Below are positions 47,637 to 57,084 of a stretch of DNA of 64,000 nucleotides, piece after piece; positions within the stretch are counted from its first letter, which is position 1, and every line of letters begins with the position of its first letter. The DNA is from Triangularia verruculosa (lineage: Eukaryota; Ascomycota; Sordariomycetes; Sordariales; Podosporaceae), in contig MU863932.1 of the NCBI GenBank assembly GCA_033296885.1, forward strand, positions 62,001 to 126,000, written 5' to 3'. The notes under the pieces are model-generated. The model made no database searches. It was not told the DNA's origin and saw only the letters and a list, made by a program, of their open reading frames with translations. A program made the position numbers and the translations under genes.

Positions 47637-50437
47637 GCAATCTTATGTAACGGTCAAGTCCGCTCGCCTCTGACAAGCAGCTTCAGGTTCTATCCATCCC
47701 GTCTTTGCCAAACAACAACCGTGTGTTTCATTGGGCCCCTTCTTTCCTTTGTTCGTTGACTTACCATTCAATGTTCATCTCAACCTGAGGAGACGATCAG
47801 GGACCTGGCGTGGTACTTTTCACTGCCGCCGTTCGGCATGGTACTGTTGCTTTTGGGGCCTCGGGGTCTGCCGTTGCTGTAAAGGGGGGAAGGAGGGTAT
47901 GATGATCGTCCGTCGTCTCTTTTCATCCGTCAATGTCTCTTTCCTAGGTGCGGCATGCAGTGTATCTTGTCCAAGCTCGCGCAGCAATTACACTTCTCGA
48001 CGACACGGACGGCAGCTAAAGTTACGTTGTGGTTTTGATCTGGAAAAGCACTGTGACGGCGGCACGGCATTCCAGCGAGTTGGTTTATGGGAGGGGGCAC
48101 AGACATTCTGGAAGGCATTCACACACACACACATATGCTCTATTTCCTTCTGGTTGGGCAGGATGGGACATGAAAGGGGAAATCGAGAATCGGAACTGGG
48201 CCTATCCTTGTTTGTCACATGCTGCATAGCGGTAGACAGGACAGCGGGAAGTCATCCCGTTGCTGCAGCGCATATCTGACGGGCTGTGGTGGTGAAGGGC
48301 GGATGTTGCTTGATGAGGACATCCGATTCATGCGAGATCTCTCTTTTCCGTCGGCATAGAATCTGATCTTTCTTTTCTTTCTGGAAGGGAAAATCTGAAG
48401 CAGATCGGATATCGGATGGTGTGTTCGAGATGCTTCCAGAGATTGGGACATGGGATGGAAAGGGGGGGGTGTACAGGGACAGGGCTTTGATGTATGGATC
48501 TAATGGGAGTGGGTGTGGTAATGGGGAAGGAGATGGGATGGGTGAGGACCGAGAAGGAGTCTGGGGAGCAGTGGAAGGCTTCGAGAAGGGTTCCTTGCAG
48601 GTTGGTTCGCTTTTGTCAGTCTCTCTGCCCGTGTGTCCCTCTACTCTCATCTTTTCTGGGAGATGATTGAGTCGGCTGACCTCGCCGTGGGCTTTCACAC
48701 CGTTCGCCGTCTGCCGTTTCGGGAAGAGTAAGGTATTGCTGCTAATATTTTAGCCTCGGTCAAATCTCAGACACAGGCTCAAGTGTGATTTTAGGTGAGG
48801 CTTATTGCTACTGTACTGGCTTCCTTATCGGCTATCAATGTGTCACTTCAGCCTCGTGGTCGTTGTCGTCAGAGGAACTGAGCCTCACCGCCTTGGTGAG
48901 CCGTCAGGTTTGAGATAGAATGAATGTTGCGAGAGCACGAGATTTGGCTAAACGGGGTCTGATGTTTTGTGGCTAGATTGAAGAAACTGCGGCTGTGTAT
49001 GGTGTTGATTGAGGGTGGTCAGCACCATGGCTCCGAAGAGAAAGCAAGGAAGGGCGAGGCGGCAAGGGCTGCTGAAAAGATCCAGGTAGAAAAAGATAAA
49101 GAATCAAGTCTGTCTCAGCACTCATTTGACTCTCCCTTGTTCCCTTTCTCAGGAACGTAATATCTGCGGCTTCTTGACGAATTCAACTGGGCTGGGCAGG
49201 AAGGTGGGCTCGAATAGGGGCAAGAGGGGCAACGGGGCTAGCCCTGAACGACAACAACCACTAAACAGATTAACTTCAAAGACACAGACCGAGATTTAAA
49301 ACGAAAAGAGCGAATATCTTAACGGAAATTGAACGATCGGTTTCTTTGGGAGAGTTGACGAAAGAAGAGCTCAAAAATAAGTCGAAGATTTTCGAGGACA
49401 GAACAGCCCGGAATATATTGCGGAAGAAGCATCACAAAGATAGGGACATCATATATTGGAATCCATTCGCCAGCAGCGAGCAGTGGCGGGGCTTTGGATG
49501 AGGAAGACATCTGCAACACCAGCACACCACGAACGCCGATACAAAAGACAACCAATCTATCGACACTACACTGGTGGGAATTGTGAATTCTCGAAGACAC
49601 CATATCGAACAATTCACTCCGACTGTGGACGTGCTAAAGAGCATCTGTCTGAACCATTGCCGATGATGGCACGAAGTCAGCAAATTTGTCGCTGTCCACC
49701 ACCATGTCGATATCTCTGAGTCGAGGTGACTACCTAATATGGCGAGAATCGAAGACGCCGCTGCGCTGATAGTATTGCCAACTCGACAGAGCGCCTAGGT
49801 TGGAGACCGACAGGGCGATATACCCTACAGGGTTCCCAGACAACAGATAATTGCAACGGAAGCGAGCCATACCTAGGTACCTAGCTATGGAACTTGCTGT
49901 TCTGACCGCGGAATTTGACAGGGTAGGGCTTCTACGTATATATGGGAACACTAGCTCCATTGTCTAGGTATATAACCCTAAGCTCAATTATATAGGGGGT
50001 TCATATTCCTACCTTATTTGCCAAGCAGGTTGTTGACCCTTAGTATAGTTTAAGCTGGACGATGTAGAGTAGACGAGGCGGAACGAATCAAATCTGGAAC
50101 TCTAAGTATCTTGTAACGTGCAATAGGCGTTCCTACTCGACAGGTTTGATGTGTGTCATTCCACACTGCGGAAGCCGTAATCTTGCTTTGGTACCTATTC
50201 TAGGTAATCACCAAGGCGCAATCTTAGGCATTGTCTGAGAACGCTAAGCTCCACAAGCTGGGCGTTTAATAGCAGGACAACAAAGCATTGTACAAGAGCT
50301 TGGACGACGCTGAATGAACGCTACCCCTAAAATAAGCCAGTTTCTTTGTTCTATTCTTAGGCTCCGTATAATCCCCTTGCCAAGTGGTTGACCCCAGGCC
50401 CTAAGAAGATGCACATTTTTCTTGCTATGCACAGACG

Positions 50438-50444
50438 TATAAAA
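50438..50444 (+). promoter_or_regulatory. TATA box of the F-box gene
   Basis: TATAAAA lies 109 bases upstream of the F-box gene ATG. The DNA between is CA-rich (ACACAACGACATCACAACA just before the start), typical of a fungal 5' leader. The placement fits a core promoter. Confidence 0.6.
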
Positions 50445-50552
50445 GGTGTGCTTGAGCCACCATAAGAAACTGGGTTTCCTTGCAATTCAATATTCACTCC
50501 AACGCACTCTCATACAACACACAACGACATCACAACATCAATCATCTTTACT

Positions 50553-52205
50553 ATGGCTTCGACTAAGTCTATCCTATATACACTTCCGAGCGATATTTTC
50601 AACGAGATTATCTCCTGGCTCGACCCCATCTCTCTCATTGGTTTTTCTCAAGCTTCCAAAGCGCTTCGCGGGTACGTGAATCCTACGGAGTGGGACTTCC
50701 AGCAGCGCCTACTGGCCCTGGAGCTTCTTCCCGAATACGGTGGACCGGAGCCCGACTATAAGCCAGGCCGTGATGTTCACGCAGAGATCAACTATCGCGG
50801 CGCAACCCGGTGGGCAAAGAATAAGTACGCTTGCTGCGGTTGTATGAAGATACTTCCGCACTTTATGTTCGACGACGGTGCATTATTTAGCAAGGGCACG
50901 AGAAAGCCTTTCGTGTCAGGTCCAGAGACGCAGAGAATGGTTTTTACGAGCTGGAAACCCACGGCTACAACGGAGGGACGGATGTCGATGATCCAAAGAC
51001 AAGCGATGAAATTTGCCAGCGCCGCAGAGCAGTACGAACGGCGCTACGACGAGTCGCACAATTGGTTTGAGAACGCCTGGGAACCCGATCGCATAACAAG
51101 AGAGGCTTTAAAGGCGGAGCACCTCCAATGTTTCCGAGAGACAACCTGGATCATCACCGGAAGGGCTCGCCACGAACGGAGATGCATCGAGTGCAAGTTT
51201 CAGCAACAAGGTTATACTAACCTCTTGTGTGGTAATCCCAATGCCCCCATCGTTACCTGCTACAGATCGGAGAATATGAGGTTAACATTCAACTGGCTGT
51301 TCCCTGGCCTGTTGCCAAAGATGCGGATGCCAAAGTTCAAATCTCGCCTATCCCGTATGAATCCCGGCAACCGTTGGCTTACATCAACCACCTGGGATTT
51401 CCGAGCTGTGGACGAGCCAGAGCCAGACGGAACAGGCGTGTTGCGCAGAACAGGCGTGTTGCGAATCAGATGCCCGGGCTGTGACAAATGGCAAAAGAGC
51501 CGCGCTTTTGGGATCACTCTGACCCCTCCGGACACAGGTTTTTACAACCCAAGGAGCACACTGATCCAGATGGACCAAACCTCACCCTTGTGTCATTGCT
51601 GCCATCTTGACACGCATGGTAAAGCACCGACTGCGGAAAGATTGGCCGGGCTGGCCTTAGACATGCTGGACGTCGAAGTCAAGTGCCAATTTGGTGCGCT
51701 CGTACAATTCTGGAGGAGCGGTATATATATAATACGCTCACTGCTGGTAACCAAGGGTCAAGAGGGGACATGGAATAAGATCGCGACTCTCAATGCTGAC
51801 CCGCATCTGCCCGTTGAGTCTGCACTGAACTGGTATGAGTCTGAGCGTGATATATATGATTGGGAGAAGGAACTTGTGCTGGATTTGCGGTTAGCTGGCG
51901 TTCTTAAGCTGCGCCACCTCCCCGTACTTCTGGCCCGGATTCATCTTATTCGAGAAACGTTGGCCCCGATTCTAAGGGACCTGGAGGCCAATCCAACATT
52001 GGTCGCCGAATTGCCTGACGATGTTGGTTCTCAACTTTTCTGGCTAGTGCCATTTTTGCATGCATATGAGACGGTGCACCACTCTATTGTCGACATGCAA
52101 GCTGCGTACGACAACATCCTTAGGGCGAAGTCTGCAGGCGACCATGACTTTCTAATCCATTCGTTGTTGGTCCAGGACAAAGAAGACCGTATTTCTAAGT
52201 GGTAA
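50553..52205 (+). CDS. F-box protein with Cys-pair clusters
   Basis: A single exon encodes 550 residues. Residues 8-46 (LYTLPSDIFNEIISWLDPISL) fit an F-box, the Skp1-binding part of SCF ubiquitin ligases, so the rest probably binds a target. Several Cys pairs may hold zinc: ACCGC (about 93-97), CIEC (about 211-214), CPGC (about 306-309) and LCHCC (about 346-350). This layout is common in filamentous-fungal F-box families of unknown target. A perfect-looking 18-bp tandem duplication (51430-51447, 51448-51465) repeats a six-residue RTGVLR unit. There is no intron, unlike most neighbours, and the flanks are TA-rich, which would fit a fast-evolving accessory gene; that is inference. Confidence 0.85.
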   Translation: MASTKSILYTLPSDIFNEIISWLDPISLIGFSQASKALRGYVNPTEWDFQQRLLALELLPEYGGPEPDYKPGRDVHAEINYRGATRWAKNKYACCGCMKILPHFMFDDGALFSKGTRKPFVSGPETQRMVFTSWKPTATTEGRMSMIQRQAMKFASAAEQYERRYDESHNWFENAWEPDRITREALKAEHLQCFRETTWIITGRARHERRCIECKFQQQGYTNLLCGNPNAPIVTCYRSENMRLTFNWLFPGLLPKMRMPKFKSRLSRMNPGNRWLTSTTWDFRAVDEPEPDGTGVLRRTGVLRIRCPGCDKWQKSRAFGITLTPPDTGFYNPRSTLIQMDQTSPLCHCCHLDTHGKAPTAERLAGLALDMLDVEVKCQFGALVQFWRSGIYIIRSLLVTKGQEGTWNKIATLNADPHLPVESALNWYESERDIYDWEKELVLDLRLAGVLKLRHLPVLLARIHLIRETLAPILRDLEANPTLVAELPDDVGSQLFWLVPFLHAYETVHHSIVDMQAAYDNILRAKSAGDHDFLIHSLLVQDKEDRISKW

Positions 52206-52475
52206 GGAAGGTAGGCAGAACTTGGTAGGTGTGTGGCGATACTGCTTTACAGCGAGCGCAATACAATCCAATGATACCTACCTTCCTGGGAAGGTCGACT
52301 AGATACGACGCTTAAGATAATGTCCCGGATCCAAATCTCTTAGTCGCTTGTTTTCTTTAAATATACCTACCTAGCTTCAATTGCTCGCCTGCCACAGCTC
52401 TCACACAATTATATAGTCGAATGAAGTCACTTTTTCTCTTGTTGAGAGAGACGTACCCTCATGACCCTATCATCA

Positions 52476-53414
52476 TTATGGAAGCGACAAACTGGCCTTA
52501 AACTCGGCAATAGTCACACTCTTCTCCTTCAGCGCGCTCTTTTTCCCCCCCGCTGTCCCTGGGTGCGTCTCTCTCTCCAACGTCCAAACTTCTTGCACAC
52601 CCAAACTCTCGAGATAATCCAACCCCCTCAAATAATTCGTCGCTACCTGTCCAATCCCATGGCTGTCATCAGAGAACGTGAACTTCCCGCCCATCTTCAA
52701 CCACTCCTCAGCAATCTCCCTCTTGGGATACCCCTCCGCCATCCCTTTCCTCAACCCCGAAGTGTTCATCTCCAACCACCCGCCAAACTCCTTGACCTTC
52801 TCCAAGTTCCTCACAATCTTGCCCCAGATCTTGGGGCTGGTCTTGAGCTCCTTTGCCGGGTCCTCGCTCATCAACCTGATCAAGTCAAAGTGCCCCACCA
52901 CCTTTGGCTTCAGCGCGCTCAGCATCTCGAGCTGCTCATCAAAATACCGCTCGTACAGCCCCTCCTCGGTGGCCCCGCAGGCCTCGACAGCAGTCTGATA
53001 AAGAGCCTTGTCGTAGTCGATGGGAATCCCGGCTGTGTGGTGCAAGCTCCCGATAAAGTAATCCACCCTGGGGTCTTTGGCCAGCTCCCCTATCAGCGAC
53101 CCGTACTCCTCGCCTCTGATCCACTCGCCTTCGAAGCCGATCAGGATGTGGATCTTGTCTGCGTACTTCTCTTGCAGCGAGGCGGCGGTGGAGAGGTACT
53201 CCTCGTGCCGGGGGAAGAGGGAGTCGAGCGTGGCCTGCGGGGTGGGGAGGAGCTCCTCCGGGTAGAGGTCCGAGACGGAGGTGCGGGGCATGTGCTCCGT
53301 CAGGCCGAGGGTCTTGTACCCGAGGGAGATGGCGTGGAGGATGATGGACTCTAGCGAGTCGACGGCGTGGCCGGGGCAGAACTGCCCCGAGTGGGAGTGC
53401 ATTGTGAAGGCCAT
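52476..53414 (-). CDS. HIS2: Histidinol phosphatase (PHP type)
   Basis: This enzyme removes phosphate from histidinol phosphate, the penultimate step before histidinol dehydrogenase in histidine synthesis. A single exon gives 312 residues. The metal-binding PHP motifs appear in order: HSHSGQFCPGHA at the N-terminus, LTEHMPR, GFEGEW, GSLHH, GHFDLIRL and FSDDSHG. A long antisense open frame over the gene is a shadow. A TGAGTCA element 205 bp upstream suggests general amino-acid control. The gene converges on the F-box gene with 270 bp between stops. Confidence 0.95.
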   Translation of the reverse strand: MAFTMHSHSGQFCPGHAVDSLESIILHAISLGYKTLGLTEHMPRTSVSDLYPEELLPTPQATLDSLFPRHEEYLSTAASLQEKYADKIHILIGFEGEWIRGEEYGSLIGELAKDPRVDYFIGSLHHTAGIPIDYDKALYQTAVEACGATEEGLYERYFDEQLEMLSALKPKVVGHFDLIRLMSEDPAKELKTSPKIWGKIVRNLEKVKEFGGWLEMNTSGLRKGMAEGYPKREIAEEWLKMGGKFTFSDDSHGIGQVATNYLRGLDYLESLGVQEVWTLERETHPGTAGGKKSALKEKSVTIAEFKASLSLP

Positions 53415-53618
53415 TTTCTTTGGTGACGGTCAATGATTGATGATTGCGCCGTTCGACAGCGAAGGGGGGTTGGGAATGAGAATTAATCACCTTGTGCGAG
53501 TGTAAAATATTAAGTTCAGAACCTTATTGTTGGACAACACAACGTTCGTTTTGGATCTACCTCAGCTCGGGTCAGTTAGACTTGTCGATGGCACCACGAG
53601 TGCGCTCAACGGCTATGA

Positions 53619-53625
53619 TGAGTCA
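53619..53625 (-). promoter_or_regulatory. Gcn4/CPC1-type site upstream of HIS2
   Basis: On the HIS2 strand the sequence reads TTGACTCATC, containing the perfect bZIP core TGACTCA, 205 bases before the ATG. Amino-acid synthesis genes of yeasts and filamentous fungi are controlled through this element by Gcn4, CPC1 or CpcA. Confidence 0.65.
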
Positions 53626-54051
53626 ACAAAAGGAAAATGCCCCGCCCAGCCTGCCTTTACACCATGATAAGACACAGCCAAGTAGGCCATTCACGAGGTT
53701 GCAACACACCACGAGTCCATTCATACCGTCACTAAGCTCAATTCTCCTTTCCAATGGTAGACTTGTAAGGCCATCGTGTTTTGCTTCATCACCAGTCTGG
53801 TCTCACTCCCGTACCGTGAGTTTGGTTGAAGTTGCAACTGGTGTGGCCCCACAATTCAGTTGAGCTGTTATTCTCCATGCCATTGTCCAAGGCAACACTT
53901 GAGGATGGAGAAATGACTAAAATGACAAAAGCCAAATCTACAGGCTTTTATTGAAAGTAGGCTAGAATATTGGTCAAAAAGATTTTCGATTGCTCCTTGA
54001 ATAGAATGGAAAAGTCAAAGCGGGAAGTTGAGAATTAGGGCAAAAATATGG

Positions 54052-54056
54052 AAAAA
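54052..54056 (-). terminator. Pol III terminator of tRNA-Arg(CCT)
   Basis: Five T on the tRNA strand (complement of AAAAA), six bases past the tRNA 3' end. Confidence 0.75.
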
Positions 54057-54061
54057 GACAT

Positions 54062-54146
54062 CGACCGACATGGGACTCGAACCCACAACCTCAGTCTTGA
54101 ATCCCCTTGTTAGGAGGACCACGCGCTACCATTGCGCCAATCGGCC
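54062..54146 (-). tRNA. tRNA-Arg (anticodon CCT) with 13-nt intron
   Basis: On the minus strand the acceptor GGCCGAT pairs with GTCGGTC (two wobbles), the D stem is GCGC/GCGC, the anticodon stem TGGTC/GACTG and the T arm GTGGG-TTCGAGT-CCCAT. The anticodon CCT (54114-54112) reads AGG codons. The intron is 54110-54098, directly after the base 3' of the anticodon. Discriminator is G. Confidence 0.9.
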
Positions 54147-54954
54147 AACTCATTTGTTGAAAGACAAAGGCCAGAAAGTAAAGCTATGCCGCAATCGATA
54201 CAATGCTTGTACTGTGTCCAGGGGTGTTAGCAGCGCCTAAACGATTACCTGTTGACGAAGAATATATGCACATGGAACATTAAGATTAGTTCATTCATGA
54301 CACTATCTCGTCCAATATAAACAAAAAGTCAGTCAACCTAGCAAGCGCCTCTGGTAGCAGGCAGGCATTGCGCCATAATGGCAGACCCAAAAGTTTCGAC
54401 CAAATTCCGGGGTTCACGCAAGACTGCTGTTTCTTCATATCTGTTGGTCAGAAGATTGGTTCTCAGCTTGATAAGTCCGGGAATAGAAAGGCCCCTGCCT
54501 GTCGAGTGGCAGAACATTGGCCCCTTTGTTGGGGCTAGACATGTGTAAGCATCAGATGTCAAAGACCATGACGGAAAGAAAAAGGCTGAAGACCAGAGAC
54601 TGGTGGGAGAGGGAAGTATATTGATTGGAGCGAAGTTCCGTAGACCATTGCTGGTAGTCTAGCAGGTAAGGCTAAAAGATTGCCAGCCAGTAGATCTATT
54701 GCGAGAGCATAAGCAAAGGAAAAAGCAAGAGTCAAACGATATTGAGCAAGAGGAAAAGTCAGTTAGTAGGGACGCGATAGCGGTCGACTAGAAAGGCAGC
54801 GATGAGACACTGGGCTTAAAAAACCGCAAGTACATAGAAAACAGGGCACATACGTTTTGATTATGTTTTGAGACACAGTTTCCCGTCCAATTCGGCCTTT
54901 GTACAGTCCACGATCGATTAGCGGTGCTTTGAACACCAGCGTACGTTTCAACCC
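54147..54954. other. Gap between tRNA-Arg(CCT) and ppt2
   Basis: Non-coding. It includes the tRNA 5' flank and the 3' region of the phosphopantetheinyl transferase gene. No gene was recognised. Confidence 0.5.
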
Positions 54955-55671
54955 CTACTTCTTTCCCCCAAATGCCTCCGGCTTAAACCCCAAGCAAACC
55001 GCCGTCGCATAATCCCCATCATGACTTATGCTCAACAGCGCCACCTGCCCTCTCAGGCCCGTCTTCTCATCATCCAAGACTACCGCCACCGGTGGACCCG
55101 TAACCCTTCCAACCTCCGTCCTGCCTCCCACTAACCCGCTTATCGGCTCCATGATATAATCTCTCTTCTCATATTCCTCTTCGGCTTCAGTCCCCTCTTC
55201 GGCTCCATTTTTCGCCCCGATTTCCGCCTCCCCCTCAACAACAATTTCCACCCCTCCAAAGGTGACCTTGCCAGCCGGCGTCCCCGTCCGGAAAGCATGA
55301 GCCTTGATCACCGCTTCCTTCGCCGCCCATCTCCCAGCCAGCCATTCCGCCAGCTTCCAGATCTCGCCCTTCCTCTCGCTCTTCTGCTTCGCAAGCATCA
55401 TGGTGTACTTTTTCTGACCGATCCCGTCTCGATACGACATGATCTTCATCGCGTTGAGGTAGACCGGTAAATCCTCCAGTCGTTGCCTCTCATTGTTGGT
55501 CAACAGCTTCTTTGTGAACCTGTCCACGTTATCGAGTCCGGCAAAGGGTCGGCCGAGGGTTGGGACAATGGGTGTGCCCTGGTTCGCGGAGATGAGGGAG
55601 TAAACTCGAGGGATCATGCAGATGTCTGTTCCAATGGTGAGACCCAATGGGAAGGGAATGGGTCCCTTCAT
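54955..55671 (-). CDS. ppt2: AcpS-type phosphopantetheinyl transferase
   Basis: This enzyme moves the phosphopantetheine arm of CoA onto a Ser of acyl carrier protein, most likely the mitochondrial ACP, as yeast Ppt2 does. A single exon encodes 238 residues. AcpS motifs are clear: IGTDICMIPRV (Mg-binding Asp), FTKKLLTNNERQRL, WLAGRWAAKEAVIKA (catalytic WxxKEA) and the C-terminal SISHDGDYATAVCLG. An acidic insertion (GAEEGTEAEEEYEK) lies between the third and last motif, longer than in bacterial AcpS. No clear mitochondrial presequence is visible, so location is inferred from family. It lies in tandem 3' of the DUF1774 gene. Confidence 0.9.
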   Translation of the reverse strand: MKGPIPFPLGLTIGTDICMIPRVYSLISANQGTPIVPTLGRPFAGLDNVDRFTKKLLTNNERQRLEDLPVYLNAMKIMSYRDGIGQKKYTMMLAKQKSERKGEIWKLAEWLAGRWAAKEAVIKAHAFRTGTPAGKVTFGGVEIVVEGEAEIGAKNGAEEGTEAEEEYEKRDYIMEPISGLVGGRTEVGRVTGPPVAVVLDDEKTGLRGQVALLSISHDGDYATAVCLGFKPEAFGGKK

Positions 55672-56097
55672 ATTGGCGGTTCAAGAGATGCGTCGTACAA
55701 GAGAGTTTATGATCGACGGAAGGTGGTGATGATGAGAATGGGTTTGACTTTGAGCTTGAGCACGGGCCCATGTCAATTGCAACAGCGCCAAGAGATACTT
55801 TTGTTATCGCGATAGTATTCTTATCGATAAACGCCCGCATACGTCATAGCTTTGAGCCGAAAGACGCCCACGACACCATGCAAGCATCATTGTACTAAAG
55901 TACGCTGAAAGAGAAAAGACGATATTACATGCTACGAGAGTAAAAGAGAGAGAAAAATCCTTCAAACTAACAAGTAACGCAATCTTGAGCTGCCCCCAAC
56001 CCCCCAACACATTATCACTAAAGCTCTTTCATCTCCATCAGCCACTCCGTCTCTCAACTCCCACTAAACATCTGTACCTCACTCTCTGCTAAACCCC
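55672..56097. promoter_or_regulatory. Upstream region of ppt2, 426 bp
   Basis: This lies between the stop of the DUF1774 gene and the start of ppt2, both on the minus strand. It contains the promoter of ppt2 and the 3' end of the other gene. No specific element was recognised. Confidence 0.5.
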
Positions 56098-57084
56098 CTA
56101 GTTATCAGCCAACAGCGGGGCTCTCTCGGCGTCTCCCACTGGTTCCCTCCTAGCACCAAAGAAGTCATCCCGTCCAGTCCAAGCTGGCACAGCGACCAAC
56201 ACCGTCGCCACAAACAGCACTGCCATGATTGTGAACGCAAAGATCCACTGAAAGGCAATGACCTGTCTGGAAAACTGGGCAACACCCAAGGAGGCTGATA
56301 AGACACTGAGAGCAAAGCCCATGGTGTAGTCCTGCCTACTATTAGCATATTCTCGCCTCTGATTCAGGAATGGGAAAGCCATACCTTGTACAAAACGATG
56401 AAGAACAACCCATAACCCAACAAGCTCCAGATAAATACATTCGCAAAGATCCTGGCCACCAAACTATGCTGATGGGGAACCATGATCGCACCGTTCCAGT
56501 AAATTGCCACAAACGTCCAAGCCAAGGGCCAGCTCACGGCGCCGGCGTGAATGAACTTTGTGTAGGTCGCATGGCGGAAGTACAAGCTGGACAAGTTGAA
56601 GAAGTTGATGATCAAAATGATCTCGGACCAGATAAAGTGCGACCTGACAAAGAGCATCACCCAGGCGAAGTGGAGCAGATTGTTGAGGATGAAGTGGCTG
56701 CCAACGGAAGCGGCGGCGTTGACAGTAGTGGCATCGGAGGAGAAAAGGTGAGATGTGTAAATCAGCTGGAGGATGAACATGACGACAAAGTAGATGGAGG
56801 TGATGACAGCATTCTGGGTGAAGCCAGAGTAGTGGTGATAGTTTTGGTGCCAGATGCTAGCACCAGGGTATTTCCCGTCGGTTGGTGCATGGGTGTCGTA
56901 ATAGACGGTGGTCACGACAGACAAGAGCCAGGTGAGGAGGGAGAGGACCTTATAGGTCGTGATGGAGGTCGTCGTATGGGAGTCGCGCTTTGCGAACGGG
57001 TTGACTGTAACCAGAGGCGTCAGTTCATCGATCGAGTGATCTGTTTCTGATGAGGCGAAACATACTTTGATGGAAGCGATCCAT
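56098..57084 (-). CDS. DUF1774-family fungal membrane protein
   Basis: Three exons (57084-57066, 57004-56385, 56331-56098) encode 290 residues. The protein begins MDRFHQINPFAKRD and then has about seven to eight hydrophobic segments, including VLSLLTWLLSVV, VITSIYFVVMFILQLIY, FIWSEIILIINFFNLSSLY and WIFAFTIMAVLFVATVLVAV. Conserved-looking motifs are WHQNYHHYSGFTQNAVI, YFRHATY and HAGAVSWPLAWTF. I assign it to the fungal DUF1774 family from these features. Its function is unknown. The first exon is only 19 nt and was found by phase and the ATG context. The tail is short, charged and cytosolic-looking. Confidence 0.8.

Larger units (their letters stand above)
38955..50552. other. 11.6-kb gene-free region upstream of xlr1
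   Basis: No known protein family was recognised on either strand across this region. Open frames are short (the longest is 184 codons at 41524-42078), lack the composition of the flanking genes and do not join into a plausible spliced product by eye. Composition is ordinary rather than TA-rich up to about 49.7 kb, so it is not obviously mutated repeat DNA. It holds an A-rich tract, GT and CT repeats and short tandem hexamers, listed separately. The last 0.8 kb is TA-rich. It is flanked by xlr1 (leaving) and the F-box gene (leaving), so all of it is upstream DNA for both. Confidence 0.5.
53415..54061. other. Upstream region of HIS2
   Basis: Non-coding DNA that holds the HIS2 promoter, including the Gcn4/CPC1-type site, and on its far side the 3' flank of tRNA-Arg(CCT). 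No gene was recognised. Confidence 0.55.

Noticed and set aside
48946..48952. GGCTAAA, an XlnR-type binding sequence, on the plus strand
   Set aside because: A 7-base match is expected about once per 8 kb on either strand, and it lies 10 kb from xlr1 with no partner site seen nearby.
52461..53354. 297-codon open frame on the plus strand opposite HIS2
   Set aside because: It lies wholly antisense to a clear enzyme gene, its translation is Leu/Pro/Gln-rich without any family resemblance, and it arises from the codon bias of HIS2.
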